Positions 10,362-19,440 are shown, counted from the stretch's first letter. The stretch: 47,108 nucleotides of DNA from Mucilaginibacter sp. (GCF_028288105.1 NZ_JAQBOI010000250.1:1-47108), one strand, 5' to 3'. A program made the numbers and translations. The notes: a model not told the origin generated them from the sequence alone.

Positions 10362-11144
10362 ATGAAAAAGATTTTCATTTATGCAACTTTATTAAGTTGC
10401 TTGATTTTAGGATGTAAGAAAAAAGAAAAGCCATCTCAGCCAAGCCAGGCAGGTGCATATGAACTCGAAAAACAAGTGCTTAGTCGCGGGGGCAAAGACT
10501 CTACGATTAAAAGAACTCAAATCAAAATTTATACAGATAACCACTATATGTATGCCAGTATAGTACCCGATTCATCTGTTGGGTTTGGTGTTGGCACTTA
10601 TACACTTGACTCTAACAAAATTACGGAACGCAGCATTTATAGCAGCAGAGCGCTTGACTCATCTATAACCAGTAACCTTGAAATTAAAACAAAAGCTGAT
10701 GGCTATACCCAAATCATTCCAGACTATGCCACAGTACAGGGTGTAAAATATGTTTTGACAGAAGACTATAAAAAATTCCCACCGGCCGATACCTCTGTAC
10801 TTGATGGTTTGTGGAAATTGGAGAAAGCCTATACAATAAAAGGAAAGGACACTATACCAACCGATGTAAAACAGTATAAAATATTCTGGGGAGGACATTT
10901 TACCTTCATACACAGGCTGCCGCGAAATCCGGAAAAAACAAAATTCAAAAATGGTTTTGGCACCGGCACATTTACTTTTAAGGATGACATGCTCAGGGAA
11001 GAAGAGGTAACATCAAATTACGCTCTTCTTCGTGGCCATAAGTTTGCTATTAAGATTAAATTAAATGGCAGGGACGAATATACACAGGTAATTAACAGTG
11101 CTACGAATGGCCAATCTGTAGAAATATACAGGCGGGTTAAATAA
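10362..11144 (+). CDS. Lipoprotein with two tandem lipocalin-like domains
   Basis: The start at 10362 was chosen over one 30 bp upstream because it gives a clean lipoprotein signal (MKKIFIYATL, lipobox LILGC, Cys18). The 260-residue protein contains two similar halves: residues about 30-140 (GFGVGTYTLDSNKITE, then DGYTQIIPDY) and about 145-260 (GFGTGTFTFKDDMLREEE, then DEYTQVINSA). Each half resembles small lipocalin-like domains of Bacteroidota lipoproteins. I cannot assign a ligand. It converges with the next gene, the two stops being only 9 bp apart. Confidence 0.7.
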   Translation: MKKIFIYATLLSCLILGCKKKEKPSQPSQAGAYELEKQVLSRGGKDSTIKRTQIKIYTDNHYMYASIVPDSSVGFGVGTYTLDSNKITERSIYSSRALDSSITSNLEIKTKADGYTQIIPDYATVQGVKYVLTEDYKKFPPADTSVLDGLWKLEKAYTIKGKDTIPTDVKQYKIFWGGHFTFIHRLPRNPEKTKFKNGFGTGTFTFKDDMLREEEVTSNYALLRGHKFAIKIKLNGRDEYTQVINSATNGQSVEIYRRVK

Positions 11145-11153
11145 GCATAATAA

Positions 11154-11486
11154 TTAGAGCCACAAACAATCCTGCAGATCTGTAAGCATATGGAAAAGTA
11201 GCCCTACCGCTACTATCCTGGTTTTTGGAAAAAGCAACAGAACTAAATATACACTTATAGCATAATACGAATGTAATGGGTGAAAGCCGATACTACAGCG
11301 GTTTGGATCGAAAATAGGCCGGGCCAGCAAATGATCGGCATCAACTGCAATTGTAGCAACCATAATTAACCAGGCCTTTTTCCACCTATCCCTAAAAAAC
11401 AGATATGCCAGTAAGCCCGGAGCTATAAAATGCAGCCCGTAATGCAATATGGGGCGCAGTGCATGCAAAAAATGAAAATTTTGCAT
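11154..11486 (-). CDS. DUF6122-type small integral membrane protein
   Basis: About 110 residues with the family pattern LRPILHYGLHFIAP, then IAVDADHLLARP, then PNRCSIGFHPLHSY. It is polytopic (about four hydrophobic segments) with conserved His/Asp residues reminiscent of YdjM-like membrane metal-dependent hydrolases. Function is not established. A start at 11534 is also open and would overlap kdsA by 8 bp; I prefer 11486 because the family begins near LHYGLHF. The chosen ATG lies in the 3' arm of a hairpin. It is last in the long polysaccharide/KDO operon. Confidence 0.7.
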   Translation of the reverse strand: MQNFHFLHALRPILHYGLHFIAPGLLAYLFFRDRWKKAWLIMVATIAVDADHLLARPIFDPNRCSIGFHPLHSYYAISVYLVLLLFPKTRIVAVGLLFHMLTDLQDCLWL

Positions 11487-11515
11487 CAGTAAAATTAAAC
11501 TACATTTTACTGATG
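11484..11515 (-). promoter_or_regulatory. Perfect 11-bp hairpin between kdsA and the DUF6122 gene
   Basis: CATCAGTAAAA (11484-11494) and TTTTACTGATG (11505-11515) are exact reverse complements around a 10-nt loop. On the transcribed strand it begins 11 nt after the kdsA stop and ends at the ATG at 11486, so it could hide that start codon. No clean T run follows, so it is a poor classical terminator. Confidence 0.55.
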
Positions 11516-11526
11516 CCAGCAGTGCT

Positions 11527-12306
11527 TTATCCAATCAGCGATTTTATTAGCTCTTCCAGATCTTTTAAATAAAGCATATTTGGGCCATCGCTAAGGGCGT
11601 GGTCAGGATCTGGGTGGGTTTCTATAAAGTAACCGCTTACGCCAAACGCCCTTGCAGCGTGGGCCATGTTAGGTACAAACTTCCTGTCGCCACCGGTCTT
11701 GCCACCTGCACCGCCCGGGCGCTGTACCGAGTGGGTACAATCCATACACACCGGGTATCCAAATTCTTTCATATCATAAATATTCCTGAAATCGACCACC
11801 AGGTTATTATACCCAAATGAGTTTCCACGTTCGGTAAGGATAATTTGCTCGTTACCTGATTCCATTACTTTTTGTGCCGGGTAAAACATATCCTGGCCAG
11901 ATAAAAACTGCGCTTTTTTGATATTTACAATTTTGCCGGTTTCTGCAGCGGCAACCAGCAGGTCGGTTTGGCGGCAAAGAAAAGCTGGTATTTGTAATAT
12001 ATCAACCACTTCTGCGCATGCTGCAGCCTGGAAAGGTTCGTGAATATCTGTTGTAACCGGCAAGCCAAATTTTTCTTTTACATTGTTAAGCATCTCCATA
12101 CCCTTTGTTAAGCCCGGGCCGCGGTATGCATGCACGCTGGTACGGTTTGCCTTATCAAATGATGATTTAAATACAACCGTTATAGGGTATTTACTTCCAA
12201 TTTCGGCAACCTTTTCGGCCACGGTATACAAAAGCTCCTGGTTCTCCATTACACAGGGGCCAACAATAAAAAAAGGTTTCTCGGTAATATCTTTATACAG
12301 TGCCAT
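11527..12306 (-). CDS. kdsA: 3-deoxy-8-phosphooctulonate synthase
   Basis: A 259-residue KdsA condensing phosphoenolpyruvate with arabinose 5-phosphate to give KDO-8-phosphate, the second step of KDO synthesis for lipid A-core. Seen: FIVGPCVMENQEL (13-25), FKSSFDKANRTS (substrate binding; family hallmark KAnRts), GPGLTKGMEML, VTTDIHEPFQA, and DCTHSVQRPGGAGG. The Cys in IVGPCVM is at the position used by metal-dependent KdsA enzymes. It overlaps kdsB by 14 bp and forms the cluster kdsD-kdsB-kdsA, so all steps from Ru5P to CMP-KDO except the phosphatase are adjacent. Confidence 0.95.
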   Translation of the reverse strand: MALYKDITEKPFFIVGPCVMENQELLYTVAEKVAEIGSKYPITVVFKSSFDKANRTSVHAYRGPGLTKGMEMLNNVKEKFGLPVTTDIHEPFQAAACAEVVDILQIPAFLCRQTDLLVAAAETGKIVNIKKAQFLSGQDMFYPAQKVMESGNEQIILTERGNSFGYNNLVVDFRNIYDMKEFGYPVCMDCTHSVQRPGGAGGKTGGDRKFVPNMAHAARAFGVSGYFIETHPDPDHALSDGPNMLYLKDLEELIKSLIG

Positions 12307-13033
12307 TGTCTTCTATTTTTTTACGTGCAAGTTCCAGGTCGGCGGGGGTATCTATACCCTTTTCAATGCCTTTCACTTCAATCATTTTAATTTTATAGCC
12401 GTTTTCTATCGCTCTTAACTGCTCCAGCTTTTCGATGCTTTCTAAAAACGAAACCGGCATGGTAATAAATTCTTGTAAGAACGAAGCCTTATAAGCATAA
12501 ACGCCCATATGCTTTTTATAAACTGATACATCTTCCACCTCCCTATCCCTTGAAAAAGGAATGGCAAACCTTGAAAAGTATACAGCGTTGTTATTTATAT
12601 CTGTTATAACTTTAACCAGGTTGGGGTTATTTAGTTCTTCTATGGTTGCAACCGGGGCGCAAACGCTGGCCATTACAGCATCGCTTTGCTGTAGGGCCGT
12701 TATTAACCTGTCTATGATACCTGCATCAAAAAATGGCTCGTCGCCCTGTACGTTAACAACAAGGTCGCACTCTATCTTTTCGACAACCTCTGCAATACGG
12801 TCGGTACCGCTGGGATGATCCTCGCGGGTCATTATTACATTTGGGGTAAATTGCCTGCAAACGTTAAATACCTCATCGCTATCAGCAGCTATCCAAATTT
12901 CGTGATGCAGGGTTGCCTTTAGGCAGGCTTCGTAAACTCTTTGTATTACGGGTTTGCCTCCCAGATCAAGTAGTACCTTTCGTGGCAAACGGGTAGATTT
13001 TAACCGGGCTGGTATAACAATGATCGCTTTCAT
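12293..13033 (-). CDS. kdsB: 3-deoxy-manno-octulosonate cytidylyltransferase (CMP-KDO synthetase)
   Basis: A 246-residue nucleotidyltransferase that activates KDO with CTP for transfer to lipid A. Seen: the CTP-binding N-terminus IPARLKSTRLPRKVL (6-20), DHPSGTDRIAEV (about 77-88), VVNVQGDEPFF (about 95-105) with the Mg-binding Asp, and the C-terminal GIEKGIDTPADLELAR. It matches the usual length of about 250. It lies 3 bp from kdsD and overlaps kdsA by 14 bp, which supports coupled translation. Confidence 0.96.
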   Translation of the reverse strand: MKAIIVIPARLKSTRLPRKVLLDLGGKPVIQRVYEACLKATLHHEIWIAADSDEVFNVCRQFTPNVIMTREDHPSGTDRIAEVVEKIECDLVVNVQGDEPFFDAGIIDRLITALQQSDAVMASVCAPVATIEELNNPNLVKVITDINNNAVYFSRFAIPFSRDREVEDVSVYKKHMGVYAYKASFLQEFITMPVSFLESIEKLEQLRAIENGYKIKMIEVKGIEKGIDTPADLELARKKIEDNGTV

Positions 13034-13036
13034 TAT

Positions 13037-13972
13037 TTAAGCCTGGTTAAATATCTGGTAAACGCCCGTAAGAATGTTATCATCATTATGCACCAACAGT
13101 GTGGTTATCTTACATTCCATCATTAACGCCTCTGCATCATATACCAGTTCATGCTCGTTAATGATTTTAGGGTTGGTATTCATCAGATCGGTAATAGGCA
13201 GGTGATGAATATCGTTATACTTAACCAGGCCACGGCGCAGGTCGCCATCTGTTATTACACCGACTACATTTGCCGGTGTGCCCACTATTACCATCCCCAG
13301 CTTACCTTCAGACATTTGCAGTACCAATTGCGTAAACGTTGCTGTGGTATCAATAAACGGGAGTTTATCTGTACGCATCAGATCTTTAACCCTAACCAGC
13401 AATTTACGGCCAAGCCTGCCGCCCGGATGAAACCTTGCAAAATCGGCCGGACTAAAATCTCTCGCTGTCATTAAAGCTACCGCAAGCGCATCACCCATAA
13501 CTAAAGTAGCGGTAGTTGACGATGTTGGTGCTAATTCTAATGGGCAGGCTTCTTGTTTTACACAAACATTTAAATGGTAGGTTGCATTTTTTGCCAGTGT
13601 AGAATTAGGATTACCGGTAATGGCTATGAATATATTTTTATTGTATTGCAGATAAGGGACAATTTTCAGCACTTCCTCGGTTTCGCCGGAATAGGATACC
13701 AGTATCACAACATCATCCTGACTTATCATACCCAAATCGCCATGAAAGGCTTCGGCGGGGTGCATAAAGAAACTTGGTGTGCCGGTGCTGGTAAACGTAG
13801 CAGATATTTTTTTGCTGATATGGCCTGACTTACCCATGCCACACACCACTAATTTACCAGCGGAATTAAGGATAGCATCAACGGTCTGGCTAAATTGCTC
13901 GTCAATCATCGAAGCAACATACTGCAACGACTCTATTTCTATATCAAATACTTTTTGGGCAATACTCTTCAT
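13037..13972 (-). CDS. kdsD: D-arabinose-5-phosphate isomerase (KpsF/GutQ family)
   Basis: The start at 13972 (MKSIAQKVFDIEIESLQ) gives 311 residues, close to the KdsD family; an in-frame ATG at 14050 would add an atypical hydrophobic leader. It has an N-terminal SIS domain (CGMGKSGHISKKISATFTST, EAFHGDLGMI, VSYSGETEEVL) and two CBS domains in the last third (MRTDKLPF..., MNTNPKIINEHEL). It interconverts ribulose 5-phosphate and arabinose 5-phosphate, supplying KdsA. The gene order wbpM-kdsD-kdsB-kdsA places KDO precursor supply on the same strand as capsule sugar genes. Confidence 0.92.
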   Translation of the reverse strand: MKSIAQKVFDIEIESLQYVASMIDEQFSQTVDAILNSAGKLVVCGMGKSGHISKKISATFTSTGTPSFFMHPAEAFHGDLGMISQDDVVILVSYSGETEEVLKIVPYLQYNKNIFIAITGNPNSTLAKNATYHLNVCVKQEACPLELAPTSSTTATLVMGDALAVALMTARDFSPADFARFHPGGRLGRKLLVRVKDLMRTDKLPFIDTTATFTQLVLQMSEGKLGMVIVGTPANVVGVITDGDLRRGLVKYNDIHHLPITDLMNTNPKIINEHELVYDAEALMMECKITTLLVHNDDNILTGVYQIFNQA

Positions 13973-14068
13973 AAGCTGCAGAAGCTCGGGATATTTTTGT
14001 ATTGCAATTATACTCAATAAAATCAGATAAGCTAAATGATAGCTTAGCAATCGAACAGGATGATGGTG

Positions 14069-16015
14069 TTAATCTTGCAGCACCCTTAACTTAGGGGTAT
14101 CTATCTGCACTCCTTCTGACCGCTCATTATCAAGGCCTTCAAACTTCGAATTTTTGCTGATAAACTCAGGAACTATATCTTTCATTTTATTTACCATTGC
14201 AAACTCATCGTTTTGCTTGTTTAATAAGATAAGCTCATCAATATCATCGGCAACTTGTTTATATGAATAAGATATAACCTTTGATATTTTTATTTTCTCG
14301 TGGTGTGTTGGCATTGTGCTCTCACCCTGGTTAAGCAGCTCTTCGTATAATTTCTCGCCCGGGCGCAAACCTGAATAAATAATTTTTATATCACGATCTG
14401 GTTGTAAACCGGCAAGTTTTATCATTTTAAGGGCAAGGTCAACAATTTTAACAGGCTCGCCCATGTCAAAAATAAATATTTCGCCACCTGTGCCCATTGT
14501 TCCGGCTTCCAATACAAGATGTACAGCCTCGGGTATGGTCATAAAGTAACGGGTAATCTCGGGATGGGTTACTGTAATTGGGCCGCCTTTTTGTATCTGT
14601 GCCCTAAAACGTGGTATAACCGAACCATTTGAGCCTAATACATTACCAAAGCGTGTAGTGATAAAGCAGGTGCCCTTATTGGCCGGACTATCTTTAAGCG
14701 ATTGAATATAGATCTCGGCAATACGCTTAGTAGTACCCATAATATTTGAAGGGTTAACAGCCTTATCGGTAGATACCATTACAAACTTTCTAATTCCAAA
14801 AGCAAGAGAAAGATCGGCAATATTTTTGGTGCCCAGTACATTAGCTCTTACCGCTTCTGATGGGTTTTCTTCCATCATTGGCACGTGTTTATAAGCAGCA
14901 GCATGGTAAACCACTTCTGGTTCATAATCAGAAAACAGTTGATGCATACGGCTGTAATTCCTGATATCGCCAATAAATATTTTTATTGGAACCTCTGCAA
15001 ATTTCTCTTCTACCTCAAGGCGGATGTCATGTAGTGGTGATTCGGCCTGATCGCAAAGAATAACCATTGCCGGGTTATATTGCAACACTTGCTGTACTAT
15101 TTCTGACCCAATAGAACCGGCAGCACCTGTAATTAATACACGCTTACCCTGCAGGTCTTCAGATATGCGCGTGGTATCTATCTGTATAGTTTTACGCTGT
15201 AGCAAATCTTCAATTTTCAGATCTTTTATTTGCTGCATGTTAAGCTTACCATATATCCATTGGTCAGACGGCGGCACTGTAAGTACCTGGATACCTAATG
15301 CAAGGCATGTTTCAAGCGCTGTTTTTTTAGATTGCTCATCAAGGTGGTGGTTCATGATAATCATTTTATCAATAGCACGCTTCTCTTTCAGCTTAGCAAG
15401 TTTATTAATATCGTAAACTCTAACCTGCTGTATTTCTTTATTGATCTTACTTGTATCAGCATCTACAAAACCGGCAATAACAAAGTTGGTTTTGGCACTT
15501 GCCTCTAAAGCTTGTTTAACCAATACAGCACTGGTATCTGACCCATATATAAGTACTACGGTTTTTTTAGAGCTTGAATAATTATTGAGGTAATTAAAAG
15601 CGCTTTTTACAGCACTTCTGAGTAAAATAAGTAATGTACTTGATACTGAAAAATTTACCAGTAATACCAGATCAACCGTAGTGTTGTTGAGCTTTAAAAA
15701 AGGTTGAACCCATAGTGTTATAACCGCCAGGTAAATTATACTGCTTATAAATACCGACCCAAAAATACGCAGAACGTCCCTTGTGTTTGAGTACCTGATA
15801 AGCCCTATATGAATACGCATCAAGTACATTACTATTACAGCAATCATACAGTATAAACCTGTATAAACAAAAAAGTAGCCTCTTAATATATTGGTAAATT
15901 CGAACCGGTGAACAATAAAATAGGATGATGCAAATGACCAGGTAACAATAACAAAGTCTAACAACATTATTATCCATCTGGGCACAACCTTACTAAAAAG
16001 TAGATATTTTTTCAT
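14069..16015 (-). CDS. WbpM/CapD-type UDP-HexNAc 4,6-dehydratase, membrane-bound
   Basis: A 648-residue protein with four N-terminal membrane segments (about 12-30, 45-66, 85-105, 113-133), a linker Rossmann domain (about 150-250), and a large SDR domain starting KRVLITGAAGSIGSE (NAD-binding 296-303). The catalytic region is STDKAVNPSNIMGTTKR: Met426 replaces the usual SDR Tyr and Lys430 is kept, giving the S-M-K triad typical of WbpM. It turns UDP-GlcNAc into UDP-4-keto-6-deoxy-GlcNAc, the precursor of QuiNAc/FucNAc. The reductase and WbpL-like transferase that would use this product lie just upstream. Confidence 0.9.
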   Translation of the reverse strand: MKKYLLFSKVVPRWIIMLLDFVIVTWSFASSYFIVHRFEFTNILRGYFFVYTGLYCMIAVIVMYLMRIHIGLIRYSNTRDVLRIFGSVFISSIIYLAVITLWVQPFLKLNNTTVDLVLLVNFSVSSTLLILLRSAVKSAFNYLNNYSSSKKTVVLIYGSDTSAVLVKQALEASAKTNFVIAGFVDADTSKINKEIQQVRVYDINKLAKLKEKRAIDKMIIMNHHLDEQSKKTALETCLALGIQVLTVPPSDQWIYGKLNMQQIKDLKIEDLLQRKTIQIDTTRISEDLQGKRVLITGAAGSIGSEIVQQVLQYNPAMVILCDQAESPLHDIRLEVEEKFAEVPIKIFIGDIRNYSRMHQLFSDYEPEVVYHAAAYKHVPMMEENPSEAVRANVLGTKNIADLSLAFGIRKFVMVSTDKAVNPSNIMGTTKRIAEIYIQSLKDSPANKGTCFITTRFGNVLGSNGSVIPRFRAQIQKGGPITVTHPEITRYFMTIPEAVHLVLEAGTMGTGGEIFIFDMGEPVKIVDLALKMIKLAGLQPDRDIKIIYSGLRPGEKLYEELLNQGESTMPTHHEKIKISKVISYSYKQVADDIDELILLNKQNDEFAMVNKMKDIVPEFISKNSKFEGLDNERSEGVQIDTPKLRVLQD

Positions 16016-16370
16016 AGGTGTATTATATTGCAGATAATTGTGTAAAGTTAATATTTAAACCTAACCATAGTTATCTGTATATGTTTGACTTTAACTATTA
16101 ATTGTTAATAGCCATCAATAGCCTTTTTAATAGTTAAATTATTGATAATAAGATCAGCATTAGATAAACTAATAACTGTACTTAATTGGTTCATATTAAT
16201 CAATGTGCTTTCAGAACTATGAACCAATGTAACAACACAACCGGGGGAAATTTGTTGTTAACAGCGGCAAATATAATATTACAGTTTGAATAAATGAAAT
16301 AATGTATTGATAGTTAACAATAACGAAATAATGTATTGATATTAATAATCCTAAGCTAACACCATTGTAT
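16016..16370. other. 355-bp gap inside the polysaccharide gene run
   Basis: Very AT-rich with no plausible gene. It contains a 17-bp direct repeat GAAATAATGTATTGATA at 16296-16312 and 16325-16341 (period 29), and a perfect 12-bp inverted repeat TTTAACTATTAA (16090-16101) / TTAATAGTTAAA (16127-16138). It is the only long gap in the minus-strand run from wza to kdsA, so a promoter for the wbpM-kds block or a partial terminator of the upstream block is likely here. No strong -33/-7 pair was seen. Confidence 0.5.
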
Positions 16371-17315
16371 TTATTTAAATACTTTCATTAAGCGGGGCTT
16401 AAAAATCAAGTATACAAGCATTAAAGGAAGCAGCACGATTATAAAAACTTCGAGCTGTGAAAAACGTGTATTTAGAATAACAAAAGCAATTACCAGTATC
16501 TGAATGAATGCATAACCGGCTGCAATAACTAAATGAGAAACTTTATGCTCGTTTGCCAGTAACTGATAAAAGTGCAGCCTGTGTGCTTTGAATATATTTT
16601 GTTTTAAAATTAACCGGTGTGCAATAGTAAGCACAGAATCGACCCCGTACACAGCCAGAAAAAGTATATAAGACCAGTTGTGATTTATAAATATTAGCTG
16701 GAACAGTAAAAAAACAATCCAAAAGGCAATGGTAATACTTCCTACATCACCTGCAAAACATTTCGCCTCTTTCCTGAAATTATAAAATAAAAACACAATA
16801 CATGCCAGCATCGGGAACCATATCAGATCTGGATGAATAAAATTCACACTATATAAATTTACGTATTGTAAGCCGGCCAGTACAATCAAGGTATAGCACC
16901 CCGTTATACCGTTAATGCCATCCATAAAATTATATACATTTATTACACCTATAGCAATTATATACAGCGTAATAAACAAGTAGAAAGGCAGCTTGAAAAC
17001 ATCTAAGAATATAAACATGAGGGTTACAGCCACAATGTGTATTATAATTCTTATTTTATTTGAAAGCGTAATCCTGTCATCAATAAAACTAATAGTGCCA
17101 ATAAGTAATCCCCCTAAAGCAGGTAGCCAATAAGCAGGATATAATACAATAATTAGTAAGTTAACAAGTGGAAAAAGTATTCCGCCCCCTCTAATTGTTA
17201 TATCAGCATGCGAACTGCGTTCATTGGGGTGATCAATAATGTTATAATGATCTGCAATGCGGAAATAAAACAGCATTGCAACCCATAAGCATATAAATAA
17301 AATAAGGTAGGTCAT
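16371..17315 (-). CDS. WbpL/WecA-family undecaprenyl-phosphate sugar-1-phosphate transferase
   Basis: A 314-residue polytopic protein with about ten hydrophobic segments. MraY/WecA motifs seen: DHPNERSSHADITIRGGGI (about 35-53), the Asp-rich VYNFMDGINGITG (about 127-139) and CFAGDVGSITIAF (about 189-201), and HRLILKQNIFKAHRLHFYQ with the HxxH-type C-terminal region. It transfers HexNAc-1-phosphate, here probably 6-deoxy (QuiNAc/FucNAc), onto undecaprenyl phosphate in the inner membrane, starting the repeat unit. The closest scheme is P. aeruginosa wbpV-wbpL-wbpM, whose order is kept here in transcription direction. Confidence 0.88.
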   Translation of the reverse strand: MTYLILFICLWVAMLFYFRIADHYNIIDHPNERSSHADITIRGGGILFPLVNLLIIVLYPAYWLPALGGLLIGTISFIDDRITLSNKIRIIIHIVAVTLMFIFLDVFKLPFYLFITLYIIAIGVINVYNFMDGINGITGCYTLIVLAGLQYVNLYSVNFIHPDLIWFPMLACIVFLFYNFRKEAKCFAGDVGSITIAFWIVFLLFQLIFINHNWSYILFLAVYGVDSVLTIAHRLILKQNIFKAHRLHFYQLLANEHKVSHLVIAAGYAFIQILVIAFVILNTRFSQLEVFIIVLLPLMLVYLIFKPRLMKVFK

Positions 17316-17323
17316 GGGTGTAA

Positions 17324-18268
17324 TTATATTTGTGATTTATAATTAAAGCTCTTTATAGTTTCTATAAGCCCATCTTGCGTACTAACCGGTAAGCTTTCTA
17401 CATGCATTGCGGCTTTAAGCTTTTGGTTTGATACAACATAGTTTTCTGTAAGCTTCTTTAATCTTTCTGAATTTATTGGTAAACTTAGTTTATCGCCAAT
17501 TTTCGAAATTGCTATTAACAAGCCCTGGCTTAAATAAAGTAGTTTAGGCTTACGATTTAATGTACCCGAAATAATTTTAACAACTTCAACCGTTGATAAG
17601 CTGTCATCATCGGCTATATTGTATATCCCCGATGGTATTGAGCTATCGGTTATCAGCCTGTTTATAATAAACTTTAAATTATCTATAAATAAGAAAGACC
17701 TTCGGTTTACAAATGCAGCCAACGGATAAGGTATCCCCTTACTTACAAATTTATATAGTAAATTAAGGTTGCCTTTATTACCCGGCCCATGTATCATACA
17801 TGGCCTAAGGATGTATAATTTTTTATTTGATGGCAATGTTTGTGCTAACAGGTATTGCTCGGCCCTAAGCTTTGATTGCCCATAAGGCGTTTTAGGGTTT
17901 GGCTCTGCTTCTTCATCAAGCACATTGGTAACAGTATCTGCAGCGGCTTTAACGCTACTAAAATATATAAACGTTGTGGCCTGGCTGTTTAAAAACTCAT
18001 CAAATAACTTAATAGTGAGGCCGGTGTTAACCGTAAAATATTCTTCCGGCTCTGAGGTATTTTGCAGATCGTGCGCTTTTCCGGCCAGGTGGATATAGGC
18101 GTCAAGCTGAAGGTTTCTCACCTCATTAACATTGCTCCATGCTATCTGGTTCTCAGAATCATTTACTGTTCTTGATAAATGATATATAGTGTGGCCCAAA
18201 GTGGTTAAATATCCACTAAGATTGCCTCCTACAAAACCTGTTGAACCCGATATTAAAATATTGCTCAT
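17324..18268 (-). CDS. WbpV-like NAD-dependent nucleotide-sugar reductase/epimerase
   Basis: A 314-residue extended SDR. Seen: NAD-binding ISGSTGFVGGNL (6-17), HLAGKAHD (60-67), active Ser near 104-105 and Tyr129/Lys133 in TPYGQSKLRAEQ. The HLAGKAHD variety is typical of reductases acting on UDP-4-keto-6-deoxy-HexNAc (WbpV/WreQ type), so it would reduce the WbpM product to UDP-QuiNAc or UDP-FucNAc. Which C4 epimer forms cannot be read from sequence. It overlaps the upstream glycosyltransferase by 1 bp and lies 8 bp from the WbpL-like gene. Confidence 0.8.
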   Translation of the reverse strand: MSNILISGSTGFVGGNLSGYLTTLGHTIYHLSRTVNDSENQIAWSNVNEVRNLQLDAYIHLAGKAHDLQNTSEPEEYFTVNTGLTIKLFDEFLNSQATTFIYFSSVKAAADTVTNVLDEEAEPNPKTPYGQSKLRAEQYLLAQTLPSNKKLYILRPCMIHGPGNKGNLNLLYKFVSKGIPYPLAAFVNRRSFLFIDNLKFIINRLITDSSIPSGIYNIADDDSLSTVEVVKIISGTLNRKPKLLYLSQGLLIAISKIGDKLSLPINSERLKKLTENYVVSNQKLKAAMHVESLPVSTQDGLIETIKSFNYKSQI

Positions 18269-19434
18269 TATAAATAAGATAGTATAGACTCGGCCATCTT
18301 TTTATTTATATTCTCTCTTGTAAAGTTTTGCAGAAAATTTTGCCTAAAGCCTGTAGTGTATGTATAGTTTTTTAGCTGCTTAACCATATCATCTGCGTCG
18401 CCGGGTAAAAAAAGTATACAGTTTGGAATATTATCGGCAATAAACTGATTGGCAAAACCTGCCACCCCTGCAATTATTGGTTTATCATAAGCACCCAATT
18501 CAAATATTTTTGAAGGTAACACTTTTTTAAATGCCTCATAATCATTCAGGTGCAAAAATAAGAAATCTGATTGATCATAAATAGCTAATAATTCTTTTCG
18601 GGATACCGGGCCCCTTAACTCTACATTTGTTACGCCCGCTTCTGTTAAACCATCTACCAGCTTTTGCTTTACACCACCATCACCAATCACCAGGAATTTA
18701 TATTTATTGCCTAATGCTTTTGCCGCTTGTGGTATAATTTTATGTAAGCCCTGCCCCTCGCCCATATTACCCGCATAAGTAATTAAGTACTGGTCGTTAT
18801 TGGCTGGTTGCGTAGCGCTCAAATTCATAAACTCAGGGTCGATACCATTAGAGAACGAACTGAATGTGGATCTGTTATATTTATCAAAATAGGATTTAAA
18901 CCCTCCTGATATTAAATTTATATGGCTGGCGTAGTTAAACACCCTTTTTTCAATAACATTTAAAACAGGCAATACACCTGCTTTAAGAGCTTTACTTTTT
19001 AACACATCCTTCATGGTATCTGTAAAGATGTCGCGGATATCAAGATAAAGAGGAATGTTTTGCTTTTTGGCTATTGTGTATCCCAGATAGGCTGTAAATA
19101 AGCGTGAAGATGATGCAAATACTAGATCATATTTTTTGTCTTTTATGATCTTACGAGCTTCAAAAAAGTACGTTTTAAAAGAATTGATCTGATCTGTAAA
19201 ACCACTTTTATGCGTTGGGATATGAATGCGATTTATGATCATATTATCGTGCTCCTCAAACGCGGGGGCACTGGTATCAAACGTTTTGTAACGATTAGGT
19301 AAGGTTGTTACTACATCAATTATGGCTTTACCCCGAACTTGTTTGGCTAATTCTTTAGCTAAAGGAGAGTTCCTGAAAGAACCGGCACATAGATCTGGTT
19401 CAAAATAAAAGCTTAGGTAAAGTATCCGTTTCAT
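18268..19434 (-). CDS. WbuB-like GT4 glycosyltransferase
   Basis: A 388-residue GT-B enzyme. The N-terminal domain starts ILYLSFYFEPDLCAGSFRN, typical of WbuB-type transferases that add an N-acetyl-fucosamine-like sugar. The donor-binding half has ITYAGNMGEGQGLHKII (about 217-233), DFLFLHLND, and the E-rich KVLPSKIFELGAYDKPIIAG motif that binds the nucleotide. It is cytoplasmic or peripheral on the inner membrane, where it extends the lipid-linked unit begun by the WbpL-like protein. The acceptor and sugar are inferred only from homologue type. Confidence 0.82.
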   Translation of the reverse strand: MKRILYLSFYFEPDLCAGSFRNSPLAKELAKQVRGKAIIDVVTTLPNRYKTFDTSAPAFEEHDNMIINRIHIPTHKSGFTDQINSFKTYFFEARKIIKDKKYDLVFASSSRLFTAYLGYTIAKKQNIPLYLDIRDIFTDTMKDVLKSKALKAGVLPVLNVIEKRVFNYASHINLISGGFKSYFDKYNRSTFSSFSNGIDPEFMNLSATQPANNDQYLITYAGNMGEGQGLHKIIPQAAKALGNKYKFLVIGDGGVKQKLVDGLTEAGVTNVELRGPVSRKELLAIYDQSDFLFLHLNDYEAFKKVLPSKIFELGAYDKPIIAGVAGFANQFIADNIPNCILFLPGDADDMVKQLKNYTYTTGFRQNFLQNFTRENINKKMAESILSYL

Positions 19435-19440
19435 TAGTAT

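Noticed and set aside
16090..16138. 12-bp inverted repeat as a terminator of the polysaccharide operon
   Set aside because: The stem is almost all A/T with a 25-nt loop and no T run, so it is weak as a terminator. It is mentioned only as part of the gap.
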